Positions 1 through 8,562 of a stretch of 64,000 bases of DNA are shown here, piece by piece; positions within the stretch are counted from its first letter, which is position 1, and each line of letters starts with the position of its first letter. The DNA is taken from the NCBI GenBank assembly GCA_025454955.1, contig JALONL010000015.1, positions 1 to 64,000 on the forward strand. Reading direction: 5' to 3'. This DNA is from Bacteroidia bacterium. Lineage in GTDB: Bacteria > Bacteroidota > Bacteroidia > Palsa-965. The translations under genes and the position numbers were made by a program. A model generated the notes under the pieces. It searched no databases and was not told where the DNA came from. It saw only the letters and a program-made list of their open reading frames with translations.

Positions 1-1
1 T

Positions 2-853
2 GCTATTTCGGCCTGCTGGAGTGGCGATGGAAATATTTTAATATCGGGACCCGAAAACAGCGACGATTTGCTGATGAAAGTTGATCGAAACGGCAACCTG
101 ATTTGGAGGCAGGTTTATCCGCTGGGCATGGGTCAATGTTATGTTACTACCGACAGTAGTTCTGCTATTTATACGGCAAGCAGTACCGCCGGGCCTGCAA
201 ATACAGACAACCTTGTGTTACGAAAAACAGATTCAACAGGAACAATAATCTGGGAAAGAACATACATTAACATTTCGGCTTACGTGGCCTCTACCAATCG
301 TATTCATATTGCGCCTAATGGATTACTTTATTTGGCAACCACTACCGCATCATTCTCCATAAGCAAAGGACTCTTATGGTCTTTTACCCCCAACGGCGAC
401 AGCCTCTGGTCGGTAACTTACGAATCTACACCCGGGTTAGATGCCTACTTCTATCATCTCTCCCCCTTCCCCGGCGGCGGCTTCCTCATGTCGGGTTTTG
501 CCGATTCGCCCACACAATACAACAACGCCTGGTTAGTGCGGGTGGACAGTAACGGGTGTTTGATTCCGGGCTGTTTAACATCGGTGGAAGAATTGGAGCA
601 GGTTGGCAGTGGCGGGCTGCAGCTTATGCCCAACCCGGCCAATGAAAGAGTAACCATTATACTACCTGAACAGGAAACAGGAGCAGTGATGCAGGTGTAT
701 GATGTGGCAGGTAAGCTATTACTGGAACAAACTCTTATGTCACAGCACAATTTTGTGATCGATTGCAGTGTATGGCACAACGGAATGTATTTTGTGAATG
801 TGGTTACTACTGAAGGGAAGCGATTTACGGGAAAATTTTCTGTGGTTCATTAA
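2..853 (+). CDS. T9SS-sorted secreted protein, 5' end outside window
   Basis: The reading frame is open back to base 2, so this is the C-terminal part of a longer protein; an internal TTG at 68 is not a convincing start. The visible part has repeated segments of the type KxDxxGNLIW and RKTDSTGTIIW, which in Bacteroidota secreted proteins mark beta-propeller-like blades. The last 75 or so residues (LMPNPANERVTIILP, YDVAGKLL, WHNGMYFVNV, KFSVVH) form a type A type IX secretion sorting domain, so the mature protein should be exported across the outer membrane and anchored or released there. Its binding or enzymatic role cannot be read from this fragment. Confidence 0.85.
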   Translation, partial: AISACWSGDGNILISGPENSDDLLMKVDRNGNLIWRQVYPLGMGQCYVTTDSSSAIYTASSTAGPANTDNLVLRKTDSTGTIIWERTYINISAYVASTNRIHIAPNGLLYLATTTASFSISKGLLWSFTPNGDSLWSVTYESTPGLDAYFYHLSPFPGGGFLMSGFADSPTQYNNAWLVRVDSNGCLIPGCLTSVEELEQVGSGGLQLMPNPANERVTIILPEQETGAVMQVYDVAGKLLLEQTLMSQHNFVIDCSVWHNGMYFVNVVTTEGKRFTGKFSVVH

Positions 854-928
854 ATTATTCTGTTCGGGAGTAAACCTTTCGCGTTTCTCACCGTCAAACC
901 CACATACATCCTAAAAAACCACACTACC

Positions 929-1444
929 ATGCACACTTCCCGCCTGCTCCTGTTCCTCTTCCTCCTTGCCGGCACACTCGCCTTTACCGAAGCCGATGCC
1001 CAGCGTGGCCCCCGTGGCAAACGTCCGGCTGTTCGCCGTGCCGAAAAAATTCATGCCCGCCGGGTAATCCGCCGCACGGCTGCCGTAATTGTGGTGGCCC
1101 AGAAAAAAGTGAAGGAAAACAAAGTATATACCGGCAACCTGGCCCGCTCGGTGGCGCACCAGCGTTATGCCCGCCGCCTTTACCTGCAGGGGCGTTACCT
1201 GCGTGCCATGCACCACTCGCGACGCGCCCGCCAACTGGCCATTCTGGCCATAAAAGCAAATAATGGAACCGAAACGGCCGATATGACGTATAACAAGGAA
1301 GACGAAGAGATCATGAATGCCGATCCTGTTTCGGACAAAGAGCTTGACACCGAATTAGACAAGGAAATGCCTAATCAATCTGCCAAAGACGAAGACTTTG
1401 TGGATGCTGTGCTCACCGAAATAGACATATCGGATTTAGAATAA
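929..1444 (+). CDS. Small secreted protein with basic N-half and acidic C-half
   Basis: 171 residues. The first 25 form a signal peptide (hydrophobic LLLFLFLLAGTLAF, likely cut after ADA). Residues 26-110 are very rich in Arg, Lys and His with many RR pairs, while residues 115-171 are strongly acidic (KEDEEI, DKELDTELDKE, DEDF). I recognise no domain. The opposite charges of the two halves suggest self-association or binding of a polyanion such as LPS or nucleic acid, which is inference only. A strong hairpin follows at 1491. The opposite-strand frames in this region are shadows. Confidence 0.7.
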   Translation: MHTSRLLLFLFLLAGTLAFTEADAQRGPRGKRPAVRRAEKIHARRVIRRTAAVIVVAQKKVKENKVYTGNLARSVAHQRYARRLYLQGRYLRAMHHSRRARQLAILAIKANNGTETADMTYNKEDEEIMNADPVSDKELDTELDKEMPNQSAKDEDFVDAVLTEIDISDLE

Positions 1445-1490
1445 CGTTTTCCGATTTTGTTTCTGCACAGCAGATCCCCTGCTGAACCAA

Positions 1491-1530
1491 CAGCCGGTGT
1501 ATTCGAAAGAATGCACCGGCTGATTTCATT
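1491..1530 (+). terminator. Hairpin terminator with GAAA loop
   Basis: The 14-base arms 1491-1504 and 1509-1522 pair fully if one T-G wobble is allowed, closing on a GAAA tetraloop. A T-rich tract follows (1523-1535). It lies 46 bases after the stop of the charged secreted protein and before the sigma-factor gene, the place expected for an intrinsic terminator. Confidence 0.75.
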
Positions 1531-1621
1531 TTTTGCGGCTGATACTCAGTGCTTTTGAAAATTTATGCGGAAATTGTGGTGATTTCTGCGCCCTTACCGG
1601 CACTTATCTGAAACAGCATTT

Positions 1622-2164
1622 ATGCACGCCATACACACCATTACCGCACAGGCCCAAAGGCGCGAATTGTTTACGCGGCTGTATCAGGAGGCATTTCCGG
1701 GCGTGGCCGTTTACATACGCAGCCGGGGCGGCGGGTATGAAGATGCGGCCGAGTTGTTTCAGCAGGCATTGGTAGTTTTTTACGAGCGTCGTTTGCTGCA
1801 ACCCGGTTTGGCCGAAGGAAAAGAAGCAGCTTACCTGGGCGGCATTGTGCGGCATCTCTGGCTGAAAGAGGCCGAAAAGCAGAAAAAGCAAAGGCCGCTC
1901 GACGACTTGGCACACGGGCTGGCTTACCCCGAAAGCGAAACAGTTTCGGCCGGTCGTATTGAAAAGTTGCTGGCCGGTGTGGGGCAGCGTTGTATGCAAC
2001 TGCTCAGGGCGTTTTATTTTGAGCAGCAGAAGCCGGCCGAAATTGCAGAGGAGTTCGGCTTTTCGGGCATACGCTCGGCTACTGTGCAGAAGTACAAATG
2101 CCTCGAAAAAGTGCGCGAAACCGTGCAGCAAAAACAACTCCGCTATGCCGATTTCACCGAATAA
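1622..2164 (+). CDS. ECF-type RNA polymerase sigma factor
   Basis: 180 residues, the usual size for an extracytoplasmic-function sigma factor. The N-terminal half fits region 2 (YEDAAELFQQALVVFYERR; AAYLGGIVRHLWLKEAEKQKK) and the C-terminal half fits region 4 with a helix-turn-helix (MQLLRAFYFEQQKPAEIAEEFGFSG, then SATVQKYKCLEKVRE). It would direct core RNA polymerase to a small regulon. The following gene overlaps its end by 20 bases and is probably its partner. The start ATG at 1622 gives a normal N-terminus. I cannot tell which signal it responds to. Confidence 0.8.
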   Translation: MHAIHTITAQAQRRELFTRLYQEAFPGVAVYIRSRGGGYEDAAELFQQALVVFYERRLLQPGLAEGKEAAYLGGIVRHLWLKEAEKQKKQRPLDDLAHGLAYPESETVSAGRIEKLLAGVGQRCMQLLRAFYFEQQKPAEIAEEFGFSGIRSATVQKYKCLEKVRETVQQKQLRYADFTE

Positions 2165-2417
2165 CCTGCACTACCTCGAAAACGGCCTCCACCGCCACCT
2201 TCCTCCCGGCGAGCAGCAGTTGTTTGATGCCCGCCTGCTCACCGACGCATCGCTGCGCACCGATGCCGAAACACTCCAAACCGCCTGTGCCTTAGTGGTG
2301 GCCTCGGCCCGCCCGCAACTCCGCGCCGAAATAAAAGCCCTTCACGCTCATCTTTTCACGGCTCACGAACACCAGAGCTTCCGCCAGAAAGTGATGCGCA
2401 TTTTCGGTAGAAAATAA
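2145..2417 (+). CDS. Small partner of the ECF sigma factor (possible anti-sigma)
   Basis: 90 residues, starting at ATG 2145 inside the last 20 bases of the sigma-factor gene in another frame, so translation is probably coupled. The N-terminus (YLENGLHRHLPPGEQQLFDARLLTDASLRTDAETL) resembles the opening of Bacteroidota anti-sigma proteins, in which a short zinc-finger-like region binds the sigma factor. The protein ends at FGRK with no transmembrane helix and no periplasmic domain, and no HxxxCxxC motif is visible. It may be a soluble anti-sigma protein or a cut-down one; the assignment rests mainly on position and overlap. Confidence 0.6.
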   Translation: MPISPNNLHYLENGLHRHLPPGEQQLFDARLLTDASLRTDAETLQTACALVVASARPQLRAEIKALHAHLFTAHEHQSFRQKVMRIFGRK

Positions 2418-2512
2418 TTCCATCTGCTTATCAGCCTCGCAAATGTCGCCCGCCGCGACCGGGCCGCGCATTGCCTCAATTTTCATCACAGTTCTCACTT
2501 CAACCAACAATC

Positions 2513-3205
2513 ATGAAACCATTAGCACACGACTTTAGCCGCTATGCCCTGCACAACCACGGCGTAGGCACCCTGCACACCGATGCGTATTTCAAACGCA
2601 TGATGCCGCAGGCCATTACACCCTACATTATTGAAGAACGTCCGCTGCACATGACGCAAATGGACGTATTCTCGCGCCTGATGATGGACCGCATCATTTT
2701 TGTGGGCGAAGAAGTACACGAGCAAATGGCCAATATTATTCAGGCACAATTACTCTTCCTCCAATCAATCGATTCAAAGCGACCTATCCATTTGTACATC
2801 AATTCGCCGGGCGGCTCGGTGTATGCGGGGCTGGGTATTTACGATACCATGCAGTATGTAAGCCCCGAGGTAATTACCACCTGCACCGGCGTGGCGCTTT
2901 CGTTTGGTGCCGTGCTGCTGTGCGCGGGTGCGGCGGGCAAACGCAGCGCCCTCACCCACTCGCGCATTATGCTCCACCAGCCCTCGGCAGGCACACAGGG
3001 CAAAGTGTCGGACATGGAAATTGCCGTGCGCGAATTCATTATACTCAAGCAGGAACTGAACGAAATCATTGCCCTGCATACCGGCCAGACAAAGGAAAAA
3101 GTAAACGAGGTGTCAGACCGCGACTACTGGATGAAGGCCGGCGAAGCCAAACAATTCGGCATTATCGACGAGGTGTACAGTCCGCACACACGCACAGGCA
3201 CATAA
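2513..3205 (+). CDS. clpP: ATP-dependent Clp protease proteolytic subunit
   Basis: 230 residues from ATG 2513; a TTG-initiated extension upstream is unlikely. ClpP forms the barrel-shaped serine protease that degrades proteins unfolded by ClpX or ClpA/C in the cytoplasm. All catalytic residues are visible: Ser130 in GVALSFGAVLL, His155 in RIMLHQPSAG and Asp204 in SDRDYWM. The oligomerisation and substrate-groove segment INSPGGSVYAGLGIYDTM is also present. The first 45 residues form a longer N-terminal leader than in E. coli ClpP and may be removed by self-processing. No clpX is adjacent in this window. Confidence 0.95.
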   Translation: MKPLAHDFSRYALHNHGVGTLHTDAYFKRMMPQAITPYIIEERPLHMTQMDVFSRLMMDRIIFVGEEVHEQMANIIQAQLLFLQSIDSKRPIHLYINSPGGSVYAGLGIYDTMQYVSPEVITTCTGVALSFGAVLLCAGAAGKRSALTHSRIMLHQPSAGTQGKVSDMEIAVREFIILKQELNEIIALHTGQTKEKVNEVSDRDYWMKAGEAKQFGIIDEVYSPHTRTGT

Positions 3206-3265
3206 ACACACGCGGGAGAATTCTGCGGCACTGCGAAATTTTTATCTTTACGCAGCCAAGAATGT

Positions 3266-4882
3266 ATGCGTCTGAAACTCCTCCTGCTGAGTATTGTGAG
3301 TGCCCTGCTGCTAAGTGCAGCCTGGCCGCCGTGGGGATTTTCGCCCCTCATTTTCGTAGCCTTTTTACCGCTGCTGCTGGTACAGCACATCGTTAGCAGC
3401 GACAACCGACTGCGCGCCAGACACCTGTTTGTGTATGCTTACCTCACATTCGTAATCTGGAACGTGGCCACTACCTGGTGGATATGGAACTCGTCGGCAG
3501 GCGGTGCTGTGCTGGCTTTTCTGGCCAACTCGCTGCTTATGGCGGTGGTGTTTATGGCGTTTCACAAAGTAAAGCGCAACCTGCCCGAACGGCTTGGCAA
3601 TTTTGTGCTTATTCCGGTGTGGATTTCGTTTGAATACCTTCACCTCGACTGGGATTTAAGCTGGCCCTGGCTTACGCTGGGCAATGTATTTGCCGGTGAT
3701 GTGAAGTTTATTCAATGGTATGAATATACGGGAGTGTTTGGCGGAAGTTTGTGGGTGCTGCTGGTGAATGTGCTGCTGTTTGAACTTTATATACACCGCA
3801 ATACGCTGCTGAGGCCGGTGCGAAAGAAAATTATTCACGCTTCGGCAGTATTACTGCTCGTGGTTGTTCCTGTAGTGATTTCTTACCTGCTTTATGCGTC
3901 AAACACGATTCTGATTTCGCCCAAAGGAATTGATGTGGTGGTGGTGCAGCCGAACGTGGATCCATACAAAAAATTCAACGGCAATTACCAGGACGATTTG
4001 AATAACATGCTGGCATTGGCCGCATCGAAAGCCGATACGAACACCAATTATATCGTATTTCCTGAAACAGCCATTGCCGAAAATCTCTGGGAAAACGAAA
4101 TCAACAATACGTGGAGCATAAGCCGTGTGCGCGAATTTGCCAAAGCCTATCCGCACACCACAATCGTATTTGGTGCTTCCACAGCATATCAGTTCATGCC
4201 CGGCGAGCCGATAACCGCTGCCGCGCGTAAATTCGAGAAGCACGATATCTGGTACGAATATTACAACACGGCCCTGCAGTTTGACAACGACACCGAACTG
4301 AAAATTTACCACAAATCGAAATTGGTGCCCGGCGTGGAGCAAATGCCTTTCCCTTCGGTGCTGGGCCTGCTTGGCGAGCTGGCCATCGACATGGGCGGCA
4401 CCACCGGCACGCTGGGTAAGCAGAAAGAGCGCACGGTATTTACTTCTGCCAATGGCAAAATTGCCCCGGTAATCTGCTACGAATCTGTGTACGGAAATTA
4501 CGTGGCCGAATACGTGCGCAACGGTGCCGAATACATTTTCATCATCACCAACGATGGCTGGTGGGGCGATACGCCCGGCTACAAACAGCATTTGCTCTAC
4601 GGCCGCCTGCGCGCCATTGAAACACGCAAGGCCGTGGCGCGCTCGGCCAATACGGGCATTTCGTGCTTTATTGATCCTTACGGAGATATTGAAGACCCGC
4701 AACCGTGGTGGAGGGCATCGGCCATACGCAGTGTGATAGGCTCAAAACCTGGACATACATTTTACGTGCGTTTCGGCGATTACATTGCAATGATTCTGCT
4801 TTTTACCGCATTGGCCGGTACAGGCTGGGCGGTAGTGAGGTGGTATTTGAGAAGGAAGCGAAAGAATGCTGTAATTCAGTAA
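3266..4882 (+). CDS. lnt: Apolipoprotein N-acyltransferase
   Basis: 538 residues. Lnt adds the third acyl chain to the N-terminal cysteine of lipoproteins at the periplasmic face of the inner membrane. The first 210 residues hold six or so hydrophobic helices including the conserved WPPWGFSPLIF start. A nitrilase-fold domain (about 220-490) carries the catalytic triad Glu267 (IVFPETAIAE), Lys352 (YHKSKLVPGVEQMP) and Cys404 (PVICYESVYG). A final helix anchors the C-terminus. A TATCTTTA promoter-like box lies about 20 bases before the start. It follows clpP by 60 bases. Confidence 0.95.
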   Translation: MRLKLLLLSIVSALLLSAAWPPWGFSPLIFVAFLPLLLVQHIVSSDNRLRARHLFVYAYLTFVIWNVATTWWIWNSSAGGAVLAFLANSLLMAVVFMAFHKVKRNLPERLGNFVLIPVWISFEYLHLDWDLSWPWLTLGNVFAGDVKFIQWYEYTGVFGGSLWVLLVNVLLFELYIHRNTLLRPVRKKIIHASAVLLLVVVPVVISYLLYASNTILISPKGIDVVVVQPNVDPYKKFNGNYQDDLNNMLALAASKADTNTNYIVFPETAIAENLWENEINNTWSISRVREFAKAYPHTTIVFGASTAYQFMPGEPITAAARKFEKHDIWYEYYNTALQFDNDTELKIYHKSKLVPGVEQMPFPSVLGLLGELAIDMGGTTGTLGKQKERTVFTSANGKIAPVICYESVYGNYVAEYVRNGAEYIFIITNDGWWGDTPGYKQHLLYGRLRAIETRKAVARSANTGISCFIDPYGDIEDPQPWWRASAIRSVIGSKPGHTFYVRFGDYIAMILLFTALAGTGWAVVRWYLRRKRKNAVIQ

Positions 4883-4913
4883 CCCGGCGAAGAATACTCC
4901 ACATCAAAAACAA

Positions 4914-5516
4914 ATGAGTAAATCAACCGACCGCTATTCAGGCCCGGCTGCCAGCACATACTCGTATATGAATGAGTTCATTGTGCATTGCCCCAAATGC
5001 GATGCAATGGCTACGGTAAGTACAAATCAGTCTTTTGATACGAGCAACGATAAGTTAACCTGCACAAATTGCCATTTCGTAGAAATGCGCGATGAGTTAA
5101 TAAGATACAACGCCGAAATATTACGCAACTGCGATAATTGCGGCAAACAAATAAACATAACCATTCCCGACAACAAGCAGGAAACCACTGAACTGCAACT
5201 ACCCTGTCCGCATTGCCATATCATAAGAATATACAAACCCAAAAACAGTAAATACTTTGTCGGCTACAAAAGCATTGGTATTTGCGACCCTGTTTTCAAC
5301 TTACCTCTTTGGCTGCAGGCCGATGTGAAAGGCGAAACACTATGGGCCTACAATTTTTCGCACCTTCGCGAAATCAGAAATTACGTATCGGCAAAATTGC
5401 GCGAACGGCAAACATCCGCTTTCACTACTATGGTGGAAAAGTTGCCCAACTTCATTAAAATTGGTAAAAACCGGGTGGCCGTATTAAAAGTAATAGACAA
5501 ACTTTTACTTAAATAA
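4914..5516 (+). CDS. Zinc-ribbon protein of unknown role
   Basis: 200 residues, no signal peptide or membrane segment. Four CxxC pairs (CPKC, CTNC, CDNC and CPHC) lie in the first 110 residues and can make two zinc ribbons. The C-terminal half includes WLQADVKGETLWAYNFSHLREIRNYVSAKLRER, a segment I associate with Bacteroidota proteins annotated as TFIIB-type zinc ribbon. No enzymatic motif is visible. It may bind nucleic acid or protein, but the function is unknown. It starts 31 bases after lnt. Confidence 0.75.
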   Translation: MSKSTDRYSGPAASTYSYMNEFIVHCPKCDAMATVSTNQSFDTSNDKLTCTNCHFVEMRDELIRYNAEILRNCDNCGKQINITIPDNKQETTELQLPCPHCHIIRIYKPKNSKYFVGYKSIGICDPVFNLPLWLQADVKGETLWAYNFSHLREIRNYVSAKLRERQTSAFTTMVEKLPNFIKIGKNRVAVLKVIDKLLLK

Positions 5517-5624
5517 TACTGCCGGTCTGGGAATTCGCGATTTGCCGGCTGTTTATTTTAATCTGGCTTTCCACAACTCATATCCGGGGCATCGGCTCAT
5601 TGCCCCGTACCATGAAAAAATGCC

Positions 5625-5632
5625 TAATTTTG
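5625..5632 (+). promoter_or_regulatory. Possible -7 box for lpdA
   Basis: TAATTTTG fits the Bacteroidota -7 consensus TAnnTTTG and lies about 45 bases before the lpdA start. The only upstream TTG (5600-5602) is 22 bases away, slightly too far, so this is a tentative call. Confidence 0.35.
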
Positions 5633-5677
5633 CACGCTGCCCAACCGCAACGAAGCGGCCACGCACACACCGTTTTT

Positions 5678-7084
5678 ATGGAACAATTTGATGTTGTTGT
5701 AATCGGCTCCGGCCCCGGTGGTTACATTGCCGCCATTCGCTGCGCCCAACTGGGCATGAAAACAGCCATTATTGAACGCTACGCCACCTTAGGCGGCACC
5801 TGCCTCAACGTGGGCTGCATTCCTTCAAAAGCCCTGCTCGACTCGTCGGAGCATTTTCATAACGCCGCACACACCTTTGCCGAGCACGGTATTGATATTC
5901 CCGCGCCCAAAGTAAATATGGCGCAAATGATTAAACGCAAATCGGACGTGGTGAAACAAACCACAGCCGGTGTGGCGTTTCTGATGAAGAAAAACAAAAT
6001 CACCACCTACACCGGACACGGTTCGTTTGTAAACAGCACTACCGTAAAAATTACAGCCGACGATGGCAACGTCACCGAAATCGGTGCCAAAAACACCATC
6101 ATTGCCACCGGCTCAAAACCCTCTACCCTGCCCGGCATTACCATCGACAAAAAACGCATCATCACCTCCACCGAAGCACTCGAACTTCAGGAAGTGCCCA
6201 AACACCTCGTAATTATTGGCGGCGGTGTAATTGGTCTTGAGCTTGGCTCGGTGTATGCCCGCCTCGGTGCAAAAGTGAGCGTGGTGGAATTTACTAACTC
6301 CATCATTGGCACCATGGACGGCACCATGGGCAGCGAACTGCAGAAAGTGCTCAAAAAGCTGGGCATGACATTCTACCTCGGCCACAAAGTAACCGGCGTA
6401 AGCAGCAAAGGCAAAACCGTAACCGTTACCGCCGAAGACCTGAAGAAAAACGAAACGATTACACTTGATGGCGATTACTGCCTCGTATCAGTGGGCCGCC
6501 GTCCTTATACCGATAACCTCGGCCTCGAAAACGCCGGTGTAAAAGCCGATGAGCGCGGCCGCATAGCGGTTGACGATCACCTGCGCACAAACGTGCCCCA
6601 CATTTACGCCATTGGCGATGTGGTGCGCGGCGCCATGCTGGCCCACAAAGCCGAAGAAGAAGGCGTGTATGTGGCCGAGCAGCTTGCCGGACAAAAGCCG
6701 CACGTAAACTACCTGCTCATTCCCGGCGTGGTTTATACCTGGCCCGAAGTGGCCGGCGTAGGCTACACCGAAGAGCAGCTCAAGGAAAGCAAACGCGAAT
6801 ACAAAACGGGCAGCTTCCCCTTCAAAGCCAGCGGACGCGCCCGCGCCAGCATGGACACCGACGGCCTCGTAAAAGTGCTTGCCGACAAGCAAACCGACGA
6901 AATCCTCGGCGTACACATCATCGGCCCCCGCGCTGCCGACATGATTGGCGAGGCGGTGGTGGCCATGGAATTCCGCGCCAGCGCCGAAGACGTGGGCCGC
7001 ATGAGTCACGCGCATCCCACATTCAGCGAAGCGTTGAAGGAAGCCTGCTTAGATGCAAGCGCAAAACGTCCGCTGAATATTTAA
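5678..7084 (+). CDS. lpdA: Dihydrolipoyl dehydrogenase
   Basis: 468 residues from ATG 5678. This flavoprotein reoxidises dihydrolipoamide in the E3 step of 2-oxoacid dehydrogenase complexes and in glycine cleavage. Visible are the FAD-binding GxGxxG (VVIGSGPGGYIAAI), the redox disulfide Cys42-Cys47 (GGTCLNVGCIPSK), the NAD-binding GGGVIGLELG, the second FAD motif (IYAIGDV) and the catalytic His446-Glu451 pair near the C-terminus (HAHPTFSE). An upstream TTG-initiated extension lacks any FAD motif and was rejected. The E1 and E2 genes are not in this window, so which complex it serves is open. Confidence 0.95.
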   Translation: MEQFDVVVIGSGPGGYIAAIRCAQLGMKTAIIERYATLGGTCLNVGCIPSKALLDSSEHFHNAAHTFAEHGIDIPAPKVNMAQMIKRKSDVVKQTTAGVAFLMKKNKITTYTGHGSFVNSTTVKITADDGNVTEIGAKNTIIATGSKPSTLPGITIDKKRIITSTEALELQEVPKHLVIIGGGVIGLELGSVYARLGAKVSVVEFTNSIIGTMDGTMGSELQKVLKKLGMTFYLGHKVTGVSSKGKTVTVTAEDLKKNETITLDGDYCLVSVGRRPYTDNLGLENAGVKADERGRIAVDDHLRTNVPHIYAIGDVVRGAMLAHKAEEEGVYVAEQLAGQKPHVNYLLIPGVVYTWPEVAGVGYTEEQLKESKREYKTGSFPFKASGRARASMDTDGLVKVLADKQTDEILGVHIIGPRAADMIGEAVVAMEFRASAEDVGRMSHAHPTFSEALKEACLDASAKRPLNI

Positions 7085-7098
7085 CCTACACACCAACC

Positions 7099-7127
7099 AA
7101 AGGCGCAGCACTGAGTTGCGCCTTTTT
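7099..7127 (+). terminator. Intrinsic terminator after lpdA
   Basis: Arms 7099-7107 (AAAGGCGCA) and 7117-7125 pair around a nine-base loop, and the downstream arm runs into a T tract. It sits 15 bases after the lpdA stop. Confidence 0.75.
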
Positions 7128-7186
7128 ACAAATTATACAGACCGGCGCGCAAACAAATCCGCCTGCCGTTTGTCTATTTGCTGAAA

Positions 7187-8200
7187 ATGAAAACCGGCAT
7201 CCTCCTAATCAACCTCGGCACGCCCGACAGTCCCCGCACTCCCGATGTACGCCGCTACCTGCGCGAATTTCTCAGCGACCGCCGCGTAATAGACATCAAC
7301 CCGATAGGTCGCTGGGCGTTAGTCAATCTCATCATCGCACCATTTCGCGCACCCAAATCGGCAAAGCTGTACAGCCATATCTGGACAGGCGAAGGCTCGC
7401 CGCTGCTCATACACGGGCTTGCGCTCACGCGAAAACTTCAGGCGGCATTGGGCGATGAGTACGTGGTGGCCTTTGGTATGCGCTATCAGAATCCGGCGCT
7501 CGAAACGGCGCTCGATGTGCTGCGCAAAGCCTTAGTTGACCGCATTGTGGTAGTGCCGCTTTATCCGCAGTTTTCGTCGGCCGCAAACGGTTCTACCATT
7601 GAAGCAGTGATGAAAGTAATTGGCAAATGGGAAATTACACCCGATGTAAAAATCATCAGCCGCTTTCACGATCATCCGGCCTACCTCAAAGCCCTTACCG
7701 CCACTGCCGCGCCGTATAACCACCACGATTACGACCACGTAATGTTCAGTTTCCACGGCATTCCCGAACGGCAAATTACCAAGGGCGATGCCAACTACGG
7801 CAGCGGCGAATGCAAATTCGGCTCGTGCTGCGAAACACTGCACAGCGGAAACCGCTACTGCTACCGCGCCAACTGCGTACAAACCGCCCGCACATTGGCC
7901 CGCAACCTCGGCATCAGCGAAGACCGCTACACGATCAGCTTTCAATCGCGCCTGGGCAGTACGCCGTGGGTAAAACCATACTCCGACAAGGTAATTGAAG
8001 AGCTTGGTAAAAAAGGGATGAAAAAAATTCTTGCTTTCTCGCCTGCTTTTGTGGCCGATTGTCTTGAAACGATTCACGAAATAGGTACTGAGTATGATGA
8101 GTTGCTGAAAGAGCACGGTGGAGAAAAAGTGCAGTTGGTGCCCAGTCTTAACAGTAATGATGAATGGGTGGACGCGTTGAAAGAAATTGTGACGGGGTAA
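7187..8200 (+). CDS. hemH: Ferrochelatase
   Basis: 337 residues from ATG 7187. Ferrochelatase inserts ferrous iron into protoporphyrin IX, the last step of protohaem synthesis. Family motifs are ILLINLGTPDSP at the N-terminus, VVVPLYPQFS, the iron-ligand segment MFSFHGIPERQ and the C-terminal CLETIHEIGTEYDELL with the conserved glutamate. A Cys-rich stretch, ECKFGSCCETL followed by YCYRANC, occurs in many Bacteroidota ferrochelatases. No other haem gene is adjacent. No clear terminator follows; a repeat-rich spacer does. Confidence 0.93.
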   Translation: MKTGILLINLGTPDSPRTPDVRRYLREFLSDRRVIDINPIGRWALVNLIIAPFRAPKSAKLYSHIWTGEGSPLLIHGLALTRKLQAALGDEYVVAFGMRYQNPALETALDVLRKALVDRIVVVPLYPQFSSAANGSTIEAVMKVIGKWEITPDVKIISRFHDHPAYLKALTATAAPYNHHDYDHVMFSFHGIPERQITKGDANYGSGECKFGSCCETLHSGNRYCYRANCVQTARTLARNLGISEDRYTISFQSRLGSTPWVKPYSDKVIEELGKKGMKKILAFSPAFVADCLETIHEIGTEYDELLKEHGGEKVQLVPSLNSNDEWVDALKEIVTG

Positions 8201-8498
8201 GCGGGGTACTGATTGTTCTTTAGTTTTTTTTGGGGATTTTCTTTTTCGGCGGGTTCTGATTTTTTATTGGGGCTGGCGATACTTACTGTTTTTTCTTTTG
8301 TTTCATTTTGCGGGGATTTTCTTTCCCGGCGGGTTCTGATTTGTATTTAGAAAAAATTAATTGCCTGTTCTATTTCTATTGTGGAGACGATTCTGGTTTG
8401 TCCTGTTTTTGTGGGGAGACGATTCTGGTTTGTCCTTTTTTTGTGAAGGATTTTCTGTTTGCACTTTGCTTCTGGTTTTCAATACCGCTATTATGCAA
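8201..8498. repeat. G/T-rich spacer with two pairs of direct repeats
   Basis: This non-coding gap between convergent hemH and a minus-strand gene is built of duplicated pieces. A 31-base unit at 8232-8262 recurs at 8312-8342 with two T-to-C differences, a spacing of 80. A perfect 21-base unit at 8384-8404 recurs at 8416-8436, a spacing of 32. The word GGATTTTCT appears a third time near 8448. The plus strand is rich in T and G. No frame here has coding character. Confidence 0.7.
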
Positions 8499-8530
8499 AA
8501 CCTCCGAAGTCAAAAAAGACTTCGGAGGTT
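8499..8530. terminator. Bidirectional terminator hairpin
   Basis: A perfect 13-base stem (8499-8511 with 8518-8530) closes on six A residues, which read as T on the minus strand. It lies between the convergent hemH (plus) and the minus-strand T9SS gene ending at 8563, 33 bases past the latter's stop, and probably ends transcription of that cluster. Confidence 0.7.
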
Positions 8531-8562
8531 GGAGTAGTCGTTATTATTGGTATTGGAAATAT

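Noticed and set aside
3899..4702. 267-codon minus-strand frame opposite lnt
   Set aside because: The Lnt catalytic triad is read on plus; the antisense frame has no recognisable features.
8384..8436. Short direct repeats as CRISPR or attachment sites
   Set aside because: Only two copies of each unit, overlapping spacing, no integrase or tRNA nearby; better explained as slippage duplications.
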